Below are positions 1 to 8,339 of a stretch of DNA of 64,000 nucleotides, piece by piece (within the stretch, counting starts at the first letter, position 1; every line of letters begins with the position of its first letter). The notes under the pieces are model-generated. The model made no database searches and had not been told where the DNA came from. It saw nothing but the letters and a program-made list of their open reading frames with translations. Origin of the DNA: Pseudoxanthomonas sp. z9 (GTDB lineage Bacteria > Pseudomonadota > Gammaproteobacteria > Xanthomonadales > Xanthomonadaceae); the NCBI RefSeq assembly GCF_006542425.1, contig NZ_VFID01000016.1, forward strand, positions 240,292-304,291. Direction: 5' to 3'. The position numbers and the translations under genes were made by a program.

Positions 1-985
1 ACCAGCCATGCCTTGAGCAGGCCGGGCCACATCCCGACCACGGGATGGTCCATGCGCCGCAAGCCAAACGCGTGGCCGCCCCGGGCGAACAGATGCACTT
101 CGGCGGGAACGCCTGCGGCATTCAGGGCACGGGCGTACAGGGTGCTGTTGCAGACCGGGTCGACGTCGTCGTCCCAGGCCTGTAGCAGGAACGTCGGCGG
201 CGTGTCCTTCGTGACGTTGATGCTGGCTTCCAGGGTGTCGCCTTGCCGGCACAGGTGGCCGGGATAGAAGGCGATGGCGAAGTCCGGGCGACTGCTCAGC
301 GTGTCCGTCGCGTCGATGGGTTTGTAGGCGGGAGCGACGATGTTGCTGGTCTGGGCCACCAGGAATCCACCGGCGGAGAATCCCATGACGCCGATTTTGG
401 CCGGGTCGAGATGCAGGTCCTCCGCCTGGGCGCGCACCAGCCGGATCGCGCGTTGCGCATCCTGGAGCGGAAGCAGGGGCACTCTGCTGGCCAGTGATGG
501 TTGTCGCGGGCGGGCACGCGGTACTTCAGCAGGAAGCAGGCGATGCCCTGCGAGGTCAGCCAGTCGCAGATCTCGGTGCCCTGCTTGGTGACGACCACCG
601 CCCGGAAGCCGCCGCCGGGAAACACGATGACGCCAACGCCGGTGTTCTTTCCCTTGGGCGGAAAAACGGTGAGGGTGGGGCGGGAGACATCCCATGCCGC
701 TTCGGAGGTAGTGCCGTGGAGCGCGTCGGGTGTCCGGGCAATCTCGATGCGCTCCGGCGCGGGGACGCCCGGCTTCATGTCGGGCGCGGCGCCGGGCCAT
801 ACCGGGATTTGCTTCAACCCTTCCGGCGGTTGCCAGGGGCCGGGGGCCCAGGTGCTTTCATCGGTCGCACGGGGCGTCGCCTTGGCGGCCGTGGACGCGC
901 CTTGCGGTGCTTGAGCCCATGCCGGTGCGACCGCTGCCAGCAGGAGCGCCCAGGCGAAGCGGAAGACGGTGAGTTTTCGCGACAT
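1..985 (-). pseudogene. Secreted alpha/beta hydrolase (BD-FAE/xylan-esterase type), frameshifted and cut by the window edge
   Basis: Read on the minus strand from ATG at 985, preceded by a GGAG ribosome site, the protein starts with a signal peptide (MSRKLTVFRFAWALLLAA, cleavage after AWA). It then shows the oxyanion-hole region FPGGGFRAVVV typical of acetyl-xylan-esterase-like hydrolases. Near position 480 the reading frame breaks. The continuation, with LQDAQRAIRLVR and the nucleophile elbow GVMGFSAGGF, lies in another minus frame and stays open to base 1 (DHPVVGMWPGLLKAWL). The two halves together look like one ordinary secreted esterase of about 310-330 residues with a single indel at 475-490. 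The C-terminus runs off the window. Either the gene is inactivated or the base is a sequencing error; sequence alone cannot decide. Confidence 0.7.
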
Positions 986-1408
986 CTTCCATTCTCCAGG
1001 GGGCGGGGCGCCAGAGGCGAAACCCTTGCGTGCAGGCTGAGTTCGATGCACCGGCATACGACATGCCGGCTGGATTCTGGTTCCCCCAACGCGGGGGCGT
1101 CAACGACGACCCCACCGTCTTGAACCGGCCGCGCGAATGCATGGGCCGATCAATCCCCAGTGCTTTTAGGAAGATTCCTACGGCAACGACGGGTCGACGT
1201 CCCTGAGAATCTCGCCTCGCCTCACCTGGGCTTGCCGGTTCCCGGCGCTGCCGCCCGCGTGTACGAATCGTCCCTGACAGACCGGAACCTTTCCCTCCAT
1301 GCGAGGGGAGGGGGGCCGTCACCACGGCGATGGTCGGTCATGTTTCGTGCACCACCATCGTCATTCGAGCGCGGATGCACTCCCTTATTGCGAGGTTGTT
1401 GAAACACC
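986..1408. other. Intergenic region, 423 bases, no supported gene
   Basis: This stretch separates the divergent esterase and fimbrial-adhesin genes and must hold both promoters. I see a short GC hairpin (CCCCC-aacg-cGGGGG near 1083-1096) but no clear sigma-70 hexamers, RNA gene or repeat. Small ORFs here have no coding character. Confidence 0.5.
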
Positions 1409-2458
1409 ATGAACACCGTTGTCCGAACCCTCTTGGGGATGCTGCTGCTCGTGCTGGCGCAGGAAAGCCTTGCCTTGGCCTGTCACAAGGACAAGCCCGG
1501 CTTCGTCGGTGCCAGAGGGGAGATCGATGGCGATATCACGATCAGCGAAACGATCGCAGTGCCGGCGCAATTGGCCAAGGACAGCGTGCTCTGGCGTTCG
1601 CCGCAGCAGGAAGCGACCATCACGTGCTGGGCGGACCGCACGCCCACGGATCGCGAACAGGTTCATTTCTGGCTGAGCCCTCTTGACCCGGGTCTGACCG
1701 GGTTGAGCGGCGAACTGGAGGTCGGCGTAAACGTGAATGGCACGGACTACCGCTGTTCCAGCAGCAAGCTGCAACATGGTTGCGGGGTCGTGCTCGAGGA
1801 CTTCTGGATCGAAGCATGCCCGCGAAGCGCGCCTCTGGGGCATTGCGAAAAAGAGGCCCGGACTTTCAAGATCTCCTACAATTTCTTCATCTCGAAGTTG
1901 TCCCCGGCGTCCAGCGTGGCGAAGGAAGGGAGCATCGCAGGCGTGGAAAGCTATGTCATCTTTCAGCTGGATGGTAAGGGCGGTATCAACAACACCGTCC
2001 AGAGAAACAACTTCCGCATGACGCTGCGCGGCCTCAACCAGCTGCGTTACGTCGCCTGCGCGTCCACACTGAGCATCCAGCCTGATACCGTCCGCTTCGG
2101 CAGCATCAGTTCGTTGCAGGCCGGGCGGAACAAGGTCATCAAGGAGCTGCCTTTCAGCATCACCGCCAAAAAAGACTGCGACAACGCATACGCGCTGGGC
2201 GCCGTGATGACGCCCACCAACGGCACCGTTCAGGACAATCACGTGCTGGTGCCCAAGGACAATCAGTCAGTGGGCATCACCCTGCTGAGCGCGGAAGACG
2301 GAGCTGTGGTTCCTTTCAACAAGGAATTTTCACTGGTTCCCCACAGCAGGGACAAGGTGGTGGAGAGAAAATTCAACGCCCAACTCAAATGGCTGACCGA
2401 CAAGCCCGTCCTCGGTCCATTCAACACCGGCGCCGAGATCAATGTCTATTACAAGTAA
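1409..2458 (+). CDS. Fimbrial tip adhesin-like secreted protein
   Basis: This is a 349-residue exported protein with a signal peptide (residues 1-24, LLLVLAQESLALA, then mature CHKDKP). The N-terminal half (about 25-200) is cysteine-containing and could be a receptor-binding domain. The C-terminal half (about 205-349) has the type-1 pilin pattern: CASTLSIQPDTVRFGSI at its start and the terminal strand GPFNTGAEINVYYK, which in this family is the chaperone-recognised end. In the family, such proteins sit at pilus tips and need a periplasmic chaperone and an outer-membrane usher; neither is in the window. Base composition is visibly less GC-rich than in neighbouring genes, suggesting transfer. 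No strong ribosome site precedes the ATG. Confidence 0.72.
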   Translation: MNTVVRTLLGMLLLVLAQESLALACHKDKPGFVGARGEIDGDITISETIAVPAQLAKDSVLWRSPQQEATITCWADRTPTDREQVHFWLSPLDPGLTGLSGELEVGVNVNGTDYRCSSSKLQHGCGVVLEDFWIEACPRSAPLGHCEKEARTFKISYNFFISKLSPASSVAKEGSIAGVESYVIFQLDGKGGINNTVQRNNFRMTLRGLNQLRYVACASTLSIQPDTVRFGSISSLQAGRNKVIKELPFSITAKKDCDNAYALGAVMTPTNGTVQDNHVLVPKDNQSVGITLLSAEDGAVVPFNKEFSLVPHSRDKVVERKFNAQLKWLTDKPVLGPFNTGAEINVYYK

Positions 2459-2584
2459 CGTCCTGTGCGGCGAAAAAAACGAAACATGGCATCGGTTGCA
2501 TCAATGATTCTGGATTTGGTTCGGTTGCAACCACGGAACAAGTTCGCCACCATCGGCGTCGGGAAGTAACACAAGGGGGAAAGG

Positions 2585-3466
2585 ATGCACATATGGTTAT
2601 TGCTGATTGCGGTGGCGTTGCCGGTGTTTCTGGTACTGGGCACGGTCCTGTTGTGGCGTCGTGTGCTGGCGCGCGACAACCGTCGCTCTCCGCTCACCAT
2701 CTCCCTGCATCATCAGGCCGGAGAGCAATTGCGCCGGTCACTGGACAAGGCCACGGATGATTTCTACGAAGCCATGGGCATGGCGGTTGCGCTTGGACCC
2801 CTCTTCCTGTCCGGCTGGATGCTGGCAAGGCTGGACAAGCTCGATTGGTCGAAAATCCGCTTCGGCGGGGGCGACGCCATCCTGGCGCTGGCGGCCGTGG
2901 CGATGCTGGCGTGGATCATCCGCAAGGTGATCGTCAACGGGCAAACGGTCCGCAGGCTGCGGCAAGGACTCGAAGCCGAGCTGGCCACCGCACAGTGCCT
3001 GACCCCGCTGATCGGCGAGGGCTGCTACGTCCTGCACGACATTCCGGCCGACAAGTTCAACATCGATCACGTGGTCATCTCGCCTCACGCGGTGTTTGCG
3101 GTGGAATCCAAGTCACGGATGAAGCCGGAACAGGGCGGAAAGGAGAACGCCAGGGTGCGCTACGACGGCAAGACCCTGCGGTTCCCGGAACACGTGGAGA
3201 CCAAGCCCCTGGACCAGGCCAAGGGTCAGGCGAGATGGCTGCAGAAGGCATTGACGGACGCGCTGGGGGAACCGGTGAAGGTCGTGCCCGTGCTGTCGCT
3301 GCCGGGCTGGTTCGTGGAAGGACGGGGAGGGCGGGAGGATGTCGTGGTCTGCAATCCGGTGAATCCCCGCTTCATGCTCTTGCCCGCCTTTGGCGAGCCG
3401 CTCCCGGAAGCCCTGCGCAAGCGGATTCTCAACGAGCTGACAAAGCGTTATCCGGGACAGGGCTGA
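2585..3466 (+). CDS. Membrane protein with nuclease-related (NERD) domain
   Basis: The protein has 293 residues. Hydrophobic segments lie at about 3-25 (WLLLIAVALPVFLVLGTVLL), 62-80 and 98-117, followed by a cytosolic domain. That domain (about 140-255) matches NERD: GEGCYVLHDIP, then FNIDHVVISPHAVFAVESKS, then ARWLQKAL and VVPVLSLPGW. The D-x(n)-E-x-K arrangement resembles the metal-binding core of restriction-like nucleases, which is the basis of the family name. A ribosome site (AAGGGGGAAAGG) lies just upstream of the ATG. The substrate is unknown, and nuclease activity is inferred from the family rather than shown. The gene stands alone, downstream of the adhesin. Confidence 0.75.
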   Translation: MHIWLLLIAVALPVFLVLGTVLLWRRVLARDNRRSPLTISLHHQAGEQLRRSLDKATDDFYEAMGMAVALGPLFLSGWMLARLDKLDWSKIRFGGGDAILALAAVAMLAWIIRKVIVNGQTVRRLRQGLEAELATAQCLTPLIGEGCYVLHDIPADKFNIDHVVISPHAVFAVESKSRMKPEQGGKENARVRYDGKTLRFPEHVETKPLDQAKGQARWLQKALTDALGEPVKVVPVLSLPGWFVEGRGGREDVVVCNPVNPRFMLLPAFGEPLPEALRKRILNELTKRYPGQG

Positions 3467-3538
3467 CGGGTATATCGCATGGGCATGGCAGATGGATCCG
3501 TCGCGACGCGGCTCAGCCCCAGCGCCGGATGTTCCGGA

Positions 3539-4417
3539 TCATGCATGACAACGCGTCAGAAAATCCCGCACCAGCGGCAGCGCTTCGTCAAAATGGGTTT
3601 CCAGCAGCCAATGGCCGGCGTCTTCGATGAGATGCAGTTCGGCCCGCGGCAGGTCGCGTAGATAGGCCCGCGCGGATTCGGCCGGCATGTAGCCATCCTC
3701 CGGGCCCCAGACGATCAGGGCAGGGGGCTGTTGCTCGCGCAGGTAGGCCTGGTAGCGGGGGAACCACGCCAGATTGACCTCCAGCTTTTCCATCAGGCCG
3801 ACGGCGACCTGCCGGCGCACCGGTGTGTCCATTAGCGGCCAATGCAGTTTCCATAGGTCCGGCGGCACGCGCTGGGCGACGGTCCCGTTCACTTCGCCGA
3901 CGAACTCGTGCCGGAAGCCTTCCTCGCTGACGGCTTCCTCCAGCGGTCGATGCGCCTCGGTCGTCTTGTTCCGCCAGTACGCCTGGATGGTTTCGTACTT
4001 GGGACCGAGCACGTCCTCGTAGATGTCCCCGTTCTGGATGATCAGGGCCGCGATGCGATCCGGATGGGCGATGGCATGGCGCAACCCGATCTGCGAACCA
4101 TAGTCGTGCAGCCACAAGGCGTAGCGCTGCAGACCCAGATGGTCGGCCACCGCCGTCAGCACGGATTCGTAGGCGTCGAAGTCGTAACCGAACTCCCCCG
4201 GATCCGGCGTATCGCTGTAACCGAAGCCTGGCCAGTCGAACGCCACCGTCCGCCAGCGGTCGGCCAGCGCCGGCATCAGCCGCCGGAACTGGAAGGACGA
4301 GCAGGGATAGCCATGGGGCAGGAGCAGCACCGGCGCGCCGGGCGGCCCGGCCTCGCGAAGGAAGAGGTCGTGGCCTTCAAGCTGGATATGCCGGTGCCGT
4401 ATCGCCTGCGTGCGCAT
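3539..4417 (-). CDS. Alpha/beta hydrolase of the haloalkane-dehalogenase/epoxide-hydrolase type
   Basis: This is a 292-residue cytosolic alpha/beta hydrolase. The HGYPCSSFQFRRL segment (from about H35) supplies the oxyanion hole. The nucleophile elbow is LHDYGSQIG with aspartate D105, so chemistry through an ester to aspartate is expected, as in haloalkane dehalogenases and epoxide hydrolases, rather than a serine esterase. The catalytic histidine is in EDAGHWLL (H269). An acid is likely near VWGPEDGYMP. The physiological substrate cannot be told from sequence. Its 3' end faces the NERD gene and it lies directly downstream of the DUF4142 lipoprotein on the same strand, with a 42-base gap. Confidence 0.78.
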   Translation of the reverse strand: MRTQAIRHRHIQLEGHDLFLREAGPPGAPVLLLPHGYPCSSFQFRRLMPALADRWRTVAFDWPGFGYSDTPDPGEFGYDFDAYESVLTAVADHLGLQRYALWLHDYGSQIGLRHAIAHPDRIAALIIQNGDIYEDVLGPKYETIQAYWRNKTTEAHRPLEEAVSEEGFRHEFVGEVNGTVAQRVPPDLWKLHWPLMDTPVRRQVAVGLMEKLEVNLAWFPRYQAYLREQQPPALIVWGPEDGYMPAESARAYLRDLPRAELHLIEDAGHWLLETHFDEALPLVRDFLTRCHA

Positions 4418-4459
4418 GCGTCATTCAAGGCGGCCCGTCGCCATCCCGTGCCAGCCGGT

Positions 4460-5101
4460 TTACTTCTTGAGCGCCTTCGCGCGCTCAAGATGGTTGGCGA
4501 CATGCTCGCGGGTCGTCGCCAGGTGGTCCTTGATGGCTTGCGTGGTCGCCTTGGGGATGAGCTTGTCGTCCAGCGCGGCCAGCGCCTCGGTATGCCCTTT
4601 GACCATCGCGTCGACATAGGCCTTGGCGTAGGTGTCGCCCGTCAGCTTGTCCAGCGATGCCAGTTCCGCCGAGCCCTTGTCCTTCTGGGCCATCGCGTCC
4701 TTGTTCTGCGCATCGGGACCAAACGCAGCGGTCTGGTCGCGGTTCTCGGTGTGCGCCTGGATCATCAGTTTGGCGTAGTCCGCGACGTCGCCGGTCACGC
4801 CTTTTTCGATGGCCTGGTTGCCGACGGCAATCTCGTGCTCGTTGATGGCATTCAGCACGCCCAGCGCACCGCGCTCATCTGGCGTGGCGGCGACGTTGCC
4901 GGCGTCGGCGGGCATGGCGGCATCCGCCGTGGTGGCCGTATCCGGCGCCGGGGGCGCGGACGCCGTATCTGCGGACGGGGTGGCCGCCGCCGGCTCCGGC
5001 TGCGTCGAGGCGGTCTCGCTGGCGGGCGCGTCGGGTTCCTTGCAGCCAGCCAGGACGCTGATGAGTGCGATGGCGGAGATGCTGACAAGCGCGCGTTTCA
5101 T
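4460..5101 (-). CDS. DUF4142 lipoprotein
   Basis: The 213-residue protein begins with a lipoprotein signal (ISAIALISVLAGC, lipidated C20). An Ala/Pro/Thr-rich linker (about 21-75) follows, then a helical DUF4142 domain (about 80-210). That domain has the usual features of the family: EIAVGNQAIEKG, DYAKLMIQAHTENRDQ, and a C-terminal HLATTREHVANHLERAK. Members are ferritin-like helical bundles predicted in the periplasm, often in stress-response clusters, with no established reaction. It is divergent from the next gene (5266, plus strand), leaving about 160 bases for promoters. Confidence 0.82.
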   Translation of the reverse strand: MKRALVSISAIALISVLAGCKEPDAPASETASTQPEPAAATPSADTASAPPAPDTATTADAAMPADAGNVAATPDERGALGVLNAINEHEIAVGNQAIEKGVTGDVADYAKLMIQAHTENRDQTAAFGPDAQNKDAMAQKDKGSAELASLDKLTGDTYAKAYVDAMVKGHTEALAALDDKLIPKATTQAIKDHLATTREHVANHLERAKALKK

Positions 5102-5265
5102 GGTCTGCTCCCGGTGGGGTGGATGCGCGACTTATCCGCCCGGAAAGGACAAGAGAGGGTGAATGTTCCGGCGGTCTTGCAGAGGTCGCTTGCGCATTCT
5201 GCTCATCATCTTCTTCACAACGCAGGACCGAGACTGGGGACGAGAAAACCGGAAGGAGAATCGAC

Positions 5266-5811
5266 ATGAGAATCCTGATTGCGGGACTCGTCGTGCTCTT
5301 GGCGGCGTGCCAGCCCCCGCCAGAAGAAGCGCGGAAAAACGTCGCCGACACGCCGGCACCCCCCGCGGCGCCTGCATCAGCACCCGCATCGGCAACCGCG
5401 CCCGGCCAGCCGGATCCCACCGAGGGAACGGCTGTGGAAAGTGCCGGACCGGACGAGCAGGCACCCCGATTGTCGCTGGCGGGCGGTCCGGCGGGCTATC
5501 TGACGGATGCCAGCGGCGCGGCCGTCTATTTCATGGAAGGCAACTACGACGGCAGCCAATGCGATGAAACCTGCGAGCGTGCCTGGCCACCGGTCGTGGC
5601 GAGCAACGGCAAGGCGCAGGCGGGAACCGGCATAGACGGCGCGCTGGTCTCTTCCGCTCCGCGCGCGAAGGGCGGGCAACATGTCACCTATGGCGGCTAT
5701 GCCATCTATCGCTATGCGGGCGATCAGGGGCCGGGCCGCACCTCGGGAGACGGCGTCAAGGACAAGTGGGGGCAATGGCATGTGGTCCGGCCCGACACGA
5801 AGCGCAAATGA
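5266..5811 (+). CDS. COG4315-type repeat lipoprotein (Lipoprotein_15 family)
   Basis: The start is the ATG at 5266 behind a strong GGAAGGAG site. It gives MRILIAGLVVLLAAC, a lipobox with lipidated C15. A proline/alanine-rich linker (about 18-65) precedes two copies of the family repeat. Repeat 1 includes GYLTDASGAAVYFMEGN, C-DETCERAWPPV; repeat 2 includes HVTYGGYAIYRYAGDQGPG and ends at KWGQWHVVRP. The family is exported and widespread, with no proven biochemical function. Both this gene and the divergent DUF4142 lipoprotein are envelope proteins, so shared stress control is plausible but unproven. Confidence 0.8.
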   Translation: MRILIAGLVVLLAACQPPPEEARKNVADTPAPPAAPASAPASATAPGQPDPTEGTAVESAGPDEQAPRLSLAGGPAGYLTDASGAAVYFMEGNYDGSQCDETCERAWPPVVASNGKAQAGTGIDGALVSSAPRAKGGQHVTYGGYAIYRYAGDQGPGRTSGDGVKDKWGQWHVVRPDTKRK

Positions 5812-5893
5812 ACCCGCGCGAATGAAGCCGGTGCGCGTCTCATCCCCACCTATCGGCCGGGGTCTTGCTTGAGGCCTCGCCCAGGAGAACAAC

Positions 5894-6244
5894 ATGAAGC
5901 ACAAACCCATCAACGAGCAGGTCGTCGTGATAACCGGCGCGTCCAGTGGCATCGGCCTGTGCACGGCACTGCTGGCGGCCGAGCGTGGGGCCGAGGTGGT
6001 GCTGGTATCGAGGAGTTCCGACACCCTCAACGAGATTGTCCATGCCATCGCGGCCGATGGCGGTCGGGCGCATGCGATGACGGCGGATGTCTCCAACCGG
6101 GACGATGTGGATCGGGTGGTGAAAGACGTCCTGGCCATCCATGGCCGCATCGACACGGCCGTGGATGTTGACCGGCTCGACGGTCGTGCCGGCTCACAGA
6201 TCATGTTGTTGCGTGGGTCGGACAAGCCCGCGATGCGGTCTTGA
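5894..6244 (+). pseudogene. Truncated short-chain dehydrogenase/reductase (SDR)
   Basis: The 116-residue product begins like a classical SDR: VVVITGASSGIGLCTA is the NAD(P)-binding glycine motif (about 10-25), and TADVSNRDDVDRVV follows at about 75. After HGRIDT (about 92) the expected NNAG and YxxxK catalytic parts are absent. An unrelated tail (VDRLDGRAGSQIMLL) runs to a stop. A full SDR of this type has 250-330 residues. No remaining SDR sequence is visible in any frame downstream, so the gene looks internally deleted rather than frameshifted. A ribosome site (AGGAGAACAAC) is present, so a short protein may still be made. Confidence 0.7.
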
Positions 6245-6345
6245 AAGCACGCCACGGCAGGGTCGGGTGGCCGCACGGCCCGGTTTCCAAAATCATTCTC
6301 CTTTCACCGTCCCGCGCGCAGGCTCGAACCCATGGAGGCGCTTCG

Positions 6346-6474
6346 GTGAAGCTGACATCGGGTGGTGGCTGGATTGCCCTGACGATCGCCATTGGCGTGG
6401 CAATCGTGCTCGTCGTCCTTTGGCTGCTGATCGAACCCGTGCTTCGGCTGGACGGTCCGGGATGGTTGACCTGA
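6346..6474 (+). CDS. Small single-pass membrane protein (42 residues)
   Basis: A GTG codon at 6346 sits seven bases after a consensus GGAGG (6334-6338). It opens a 42-residue frame with one continuous hydrophobic segment (about 9-30: WIALTIAIGVAIVLVVLWLL) and polar ends. Start-signal quality and hydrophobic design argue that it is expressed. I do not recognise a family. It lies between the SDR remnant and the alcohol dehydrogenase on the same strand and could be co-transcribed with the latter. Function unknown. Confidence 0.5.
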   Translation: MKLTSGGGWIALTIAIGVAIVLVVLWLLIEPVLRLDGPGWLT

Positions 6475-6553
6475 AGCACGGCGGCGACGCCCGATGCGGC
6501 GTGTCGCCTAATGAGCAGTCCCCGCATCCGGTCATCGAATGAGAGGAGGATCC

Positions 6554-7720
6554 ATGCGCGCGCTCACTTACCACGGAACCCGGGATGTCCGCGTCGAAAC
6601 CGTGCCGGATCCGGTGGTGCAGGACAGCGACGACATCATCCTGCGGGTGACGGCCACGGCCATCTGCGGTTCGGATCTGCACCTGTATCGCGGCAAGATG
6701 CCGGGCATGGAGGACGGCGACATCCTGGGCCACGAATTCATGGGCGTGGTCGAGGACGCCGGGCCGGACGTGGTGCGCATCGCCCGGGGAGATCGGGTGG
6801 TGGTGCCGTTCGTGATCGCCTGCGGCACCTGCTTCTTCTGCCTGTTGTCGGAATATGCGTCGTGCCAGAACACCAATCCGGGCGGCGGCGCCGCGCTCAA
6901 CCGCAAGCAGCTGACGCCGCCGGCCGCGCTGTTCGGCTACAGCGCCCTGTATGGCGGCGTGGCGGGCGGCCAGGCCGAGTATGTGCGCGTGCCCAAGGCC
7001 AACGTCGGGCCGCTGGTGATACCGGAAGGACTGGCGGACGAGCAGGTGCTGTTCCTGTCGGACATCCTGCCCACCGGCTACCAGGCGGCGGTCAACGCGA
7101 ACATCAAGCCCGGCAGCACGGTGGCGATATTCGGCGCGGGGCCGGTGGGACAGATGAGTGCGGCGTGTTGCCGCATGCTGGGGGCCGACCGCATCTTCAT
7201 GGTGGATCATCATCCGTATCGGCTCGAGTTTGCCCGCACGACCTATGGCGTGCACCCCATCGACTTCGACGAACAGGACGATCCCGCCGAGCAGATTGTC
7301 CAGGCCACCGGCGGACGCGGCGTCGATGCCAGCATCGAGGCGGTCGGTTTCGAGGCCAAGGGCTCCACGACCGAGACCGTGCTGACGACGATGAAGCTGG
7401 AAGGCAGCAGCGGCCACGCCCTGCGCCAGTGCATCGCGGCCACGCGCCGCGGCGGGGTGGTGAGCATTCCCGGCGTCTATGCCGGCTTCATCCACGCATT
7501 CCTGATTGGAGACGCCTTCGACAAGGGGCTGACCTTCCGCATGGGCCAGACCCACGTGCAGCGCTTCATGCCGGAGTTGTTGCAGATGATCCAGGAGGGA
7601 CGGCTCGCCCCGGAAGCCATCATCACCCACCGGCTGCCGCTGGGCGACGCCGCGCGCGGTTACGAGGTGTTCGACCAGAAGCGGGAGGATTGCCGCAAGG
7701 TCGTGCTGACGCCCGGTTGA
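6554..7720 (+). CDS. Zinc-dependent alcohol dehydrogenase, formaldehyde-dehydrogenase (FdhA)-like
   Basis: The start at 6554 follows a GAGAGGAGG ribosome site and gives 388 residues, the normal length of the medium-chain dehydrogenase group related to glutathione-independent formaldehyde dehydrogenase. Catalytic zinc ligands are expected from CGSDLHLY (about 37) and GHEFMGVV (about 61). The structural-zinc loop [15 protein letters not shown] has the C-x2-C-x2-C-x7-C spacing. The NAD(P)-binding fold starts at [14 protein letters not shown] (about 195). The substrate is not determined by the sequence: formaldehyde, other aldehydes or alcohols are possible. It is the last gene of a plus-strand run starting with the SDR remnant. 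Confidence 0.82.
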   Translation: MRALTYHGTRDVRVETVPDPVVQDSDDIILRVTATAICGSDLHLYRGKMPGMEDGDILGHEFMGVVEDAGPDVVRIARGDRVVVPFVIACGTCFFCLLSEYASCQNTNPGGGAALNRKQLTPPAALFGYSALYGGVAGGQAEYVRVPKANVGPLVIPEGLADEQVLFLSDILPTGYQAAVNANIKPGSTVAIFGAGPVGQMSAACCRMLGADRIFMVDHHPYRLEFARTTYGVHPIDFDEQDDPAEQIVQATGGRGVDASIEAVGFEAKGSTTETVLTTMKLEGSSGHALRQCIAATRRGGVVSIPGVYAGFIHAFLIGDAFDKGLTFRMGQTHVQRFMPELLQMIQEGRLAPEAIITHRLPLGDAARGYEVFDQKREDCRKVVLTPG

Positions 7721-7749
7721 TGTTGACTCCGCCCGCGCGTGGAGGCGGA

Positions 7750-7926
7750 TCAATCGGGATTGACGCGCTTCTTCCGCGCCGGATTTCCTTCGCGCGCCCC
7801 GGGTTCCGATACCGGGTCATTGCGCTCTTCGTTGGTGCGTTTTCCGGGCTGTTCGCCACGACGCCCCGGTTCGGCAGGCGCGCGGGTTTTTTCCAGGGGA
7901 TCGCGTGGACGCGGGGAATCGGTCAT
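7750..7926 (-). CDS. Small charged protein of unknown function (58 residues)
   Basis: On the minus strand an AGGAG seven bases before ATG at 7926 opens a 58-residue frame. Its product (MTDSPRPRDPLEKTRAP...) is rich in R, P, E and K and ends NPARKKRVNPD. It has no hydrophobic segment and is probably intrinsically disordered. I do not recognise a family. It is convergent with the alcohol dehydrogenase (30 bases apart) and divergent from the DUF3606-ligD operon. The clean ribosome site is the main support. Confidence 0.5.
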   Translation of the reverse strand: MTDSPRPRDPLEKTRAPAEPGRRGEQPGKRTNEERNDPVSEPGAREGNPARKKRVNPD

Positions 7927-8147
7927 CTGCCCACTCCTGTTGCATGAGCATCTGACGTTCGAACGTTCGTGATGAAGAGGATGTTCATCGGCATCCAGGT
8001 GGCGGGCTGTCGACGGGTAACCGGCATTCGCCCACTTCCCGGCGGGCCGGATGAAGACCGGGTAGCGAGCGCGTGCCAACTCCGCATTGACGCCCCTTCG
8101 ACATGCACGGGGCTATCTGAAAGGACCACCCTCACAGGAGCAGCGCC

Positions 8148-8330
8148 ATGTCCGACGACCTCACCCAACGCGGCGAGCCCGACCGCAGCCGCATCGCATT
8201 GAACGAGGATCACGAGATCCGCTACTGGACCGAACGCTTCGGTGTGTCGGAGGGACGACTGCGCGAGGCGGTCAAGTCGGTGGGCAATTCGGCCGACGAT
8301 GTCGGTGAATGGCTGAAGGGCAATACGTAG
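8148..8330 (+). CDS. DUF3606 small protein
   Basis: The 60-residue protein is almost entirely a DUF3606 domain: DRSRIALNEDHEIRYWTERF (about 11-30), then LREAVKSVGNSADDVGEWL. The family is small, helical and of unknown role; the sequence pattern suggests a helix-turn-helix-like or nucleic-acid-binding fold, but this is inference. A GGAG lies upstream of the ATG. It ends only nine bases before ligD starts, so the two are very probably one transcript. That places this protein with a DNA end-joining enzyme. Confidence 0.82.
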   Translation: MSDDLTQRGEPDRSRIALNEDHEIRYWTERFGVSEGRLREAVKSVGNSADDVGEWLKGNT

Positions 8331-8339
8331 TTCACCGGC

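Noticed and set aside
3908..5269. 453-residue plus-strand frame opposite the hydrolase and DUF4142 genes
   Set aside because: Gly/Arg-rich without any motif; the reverse strand carries two recognisable genes.
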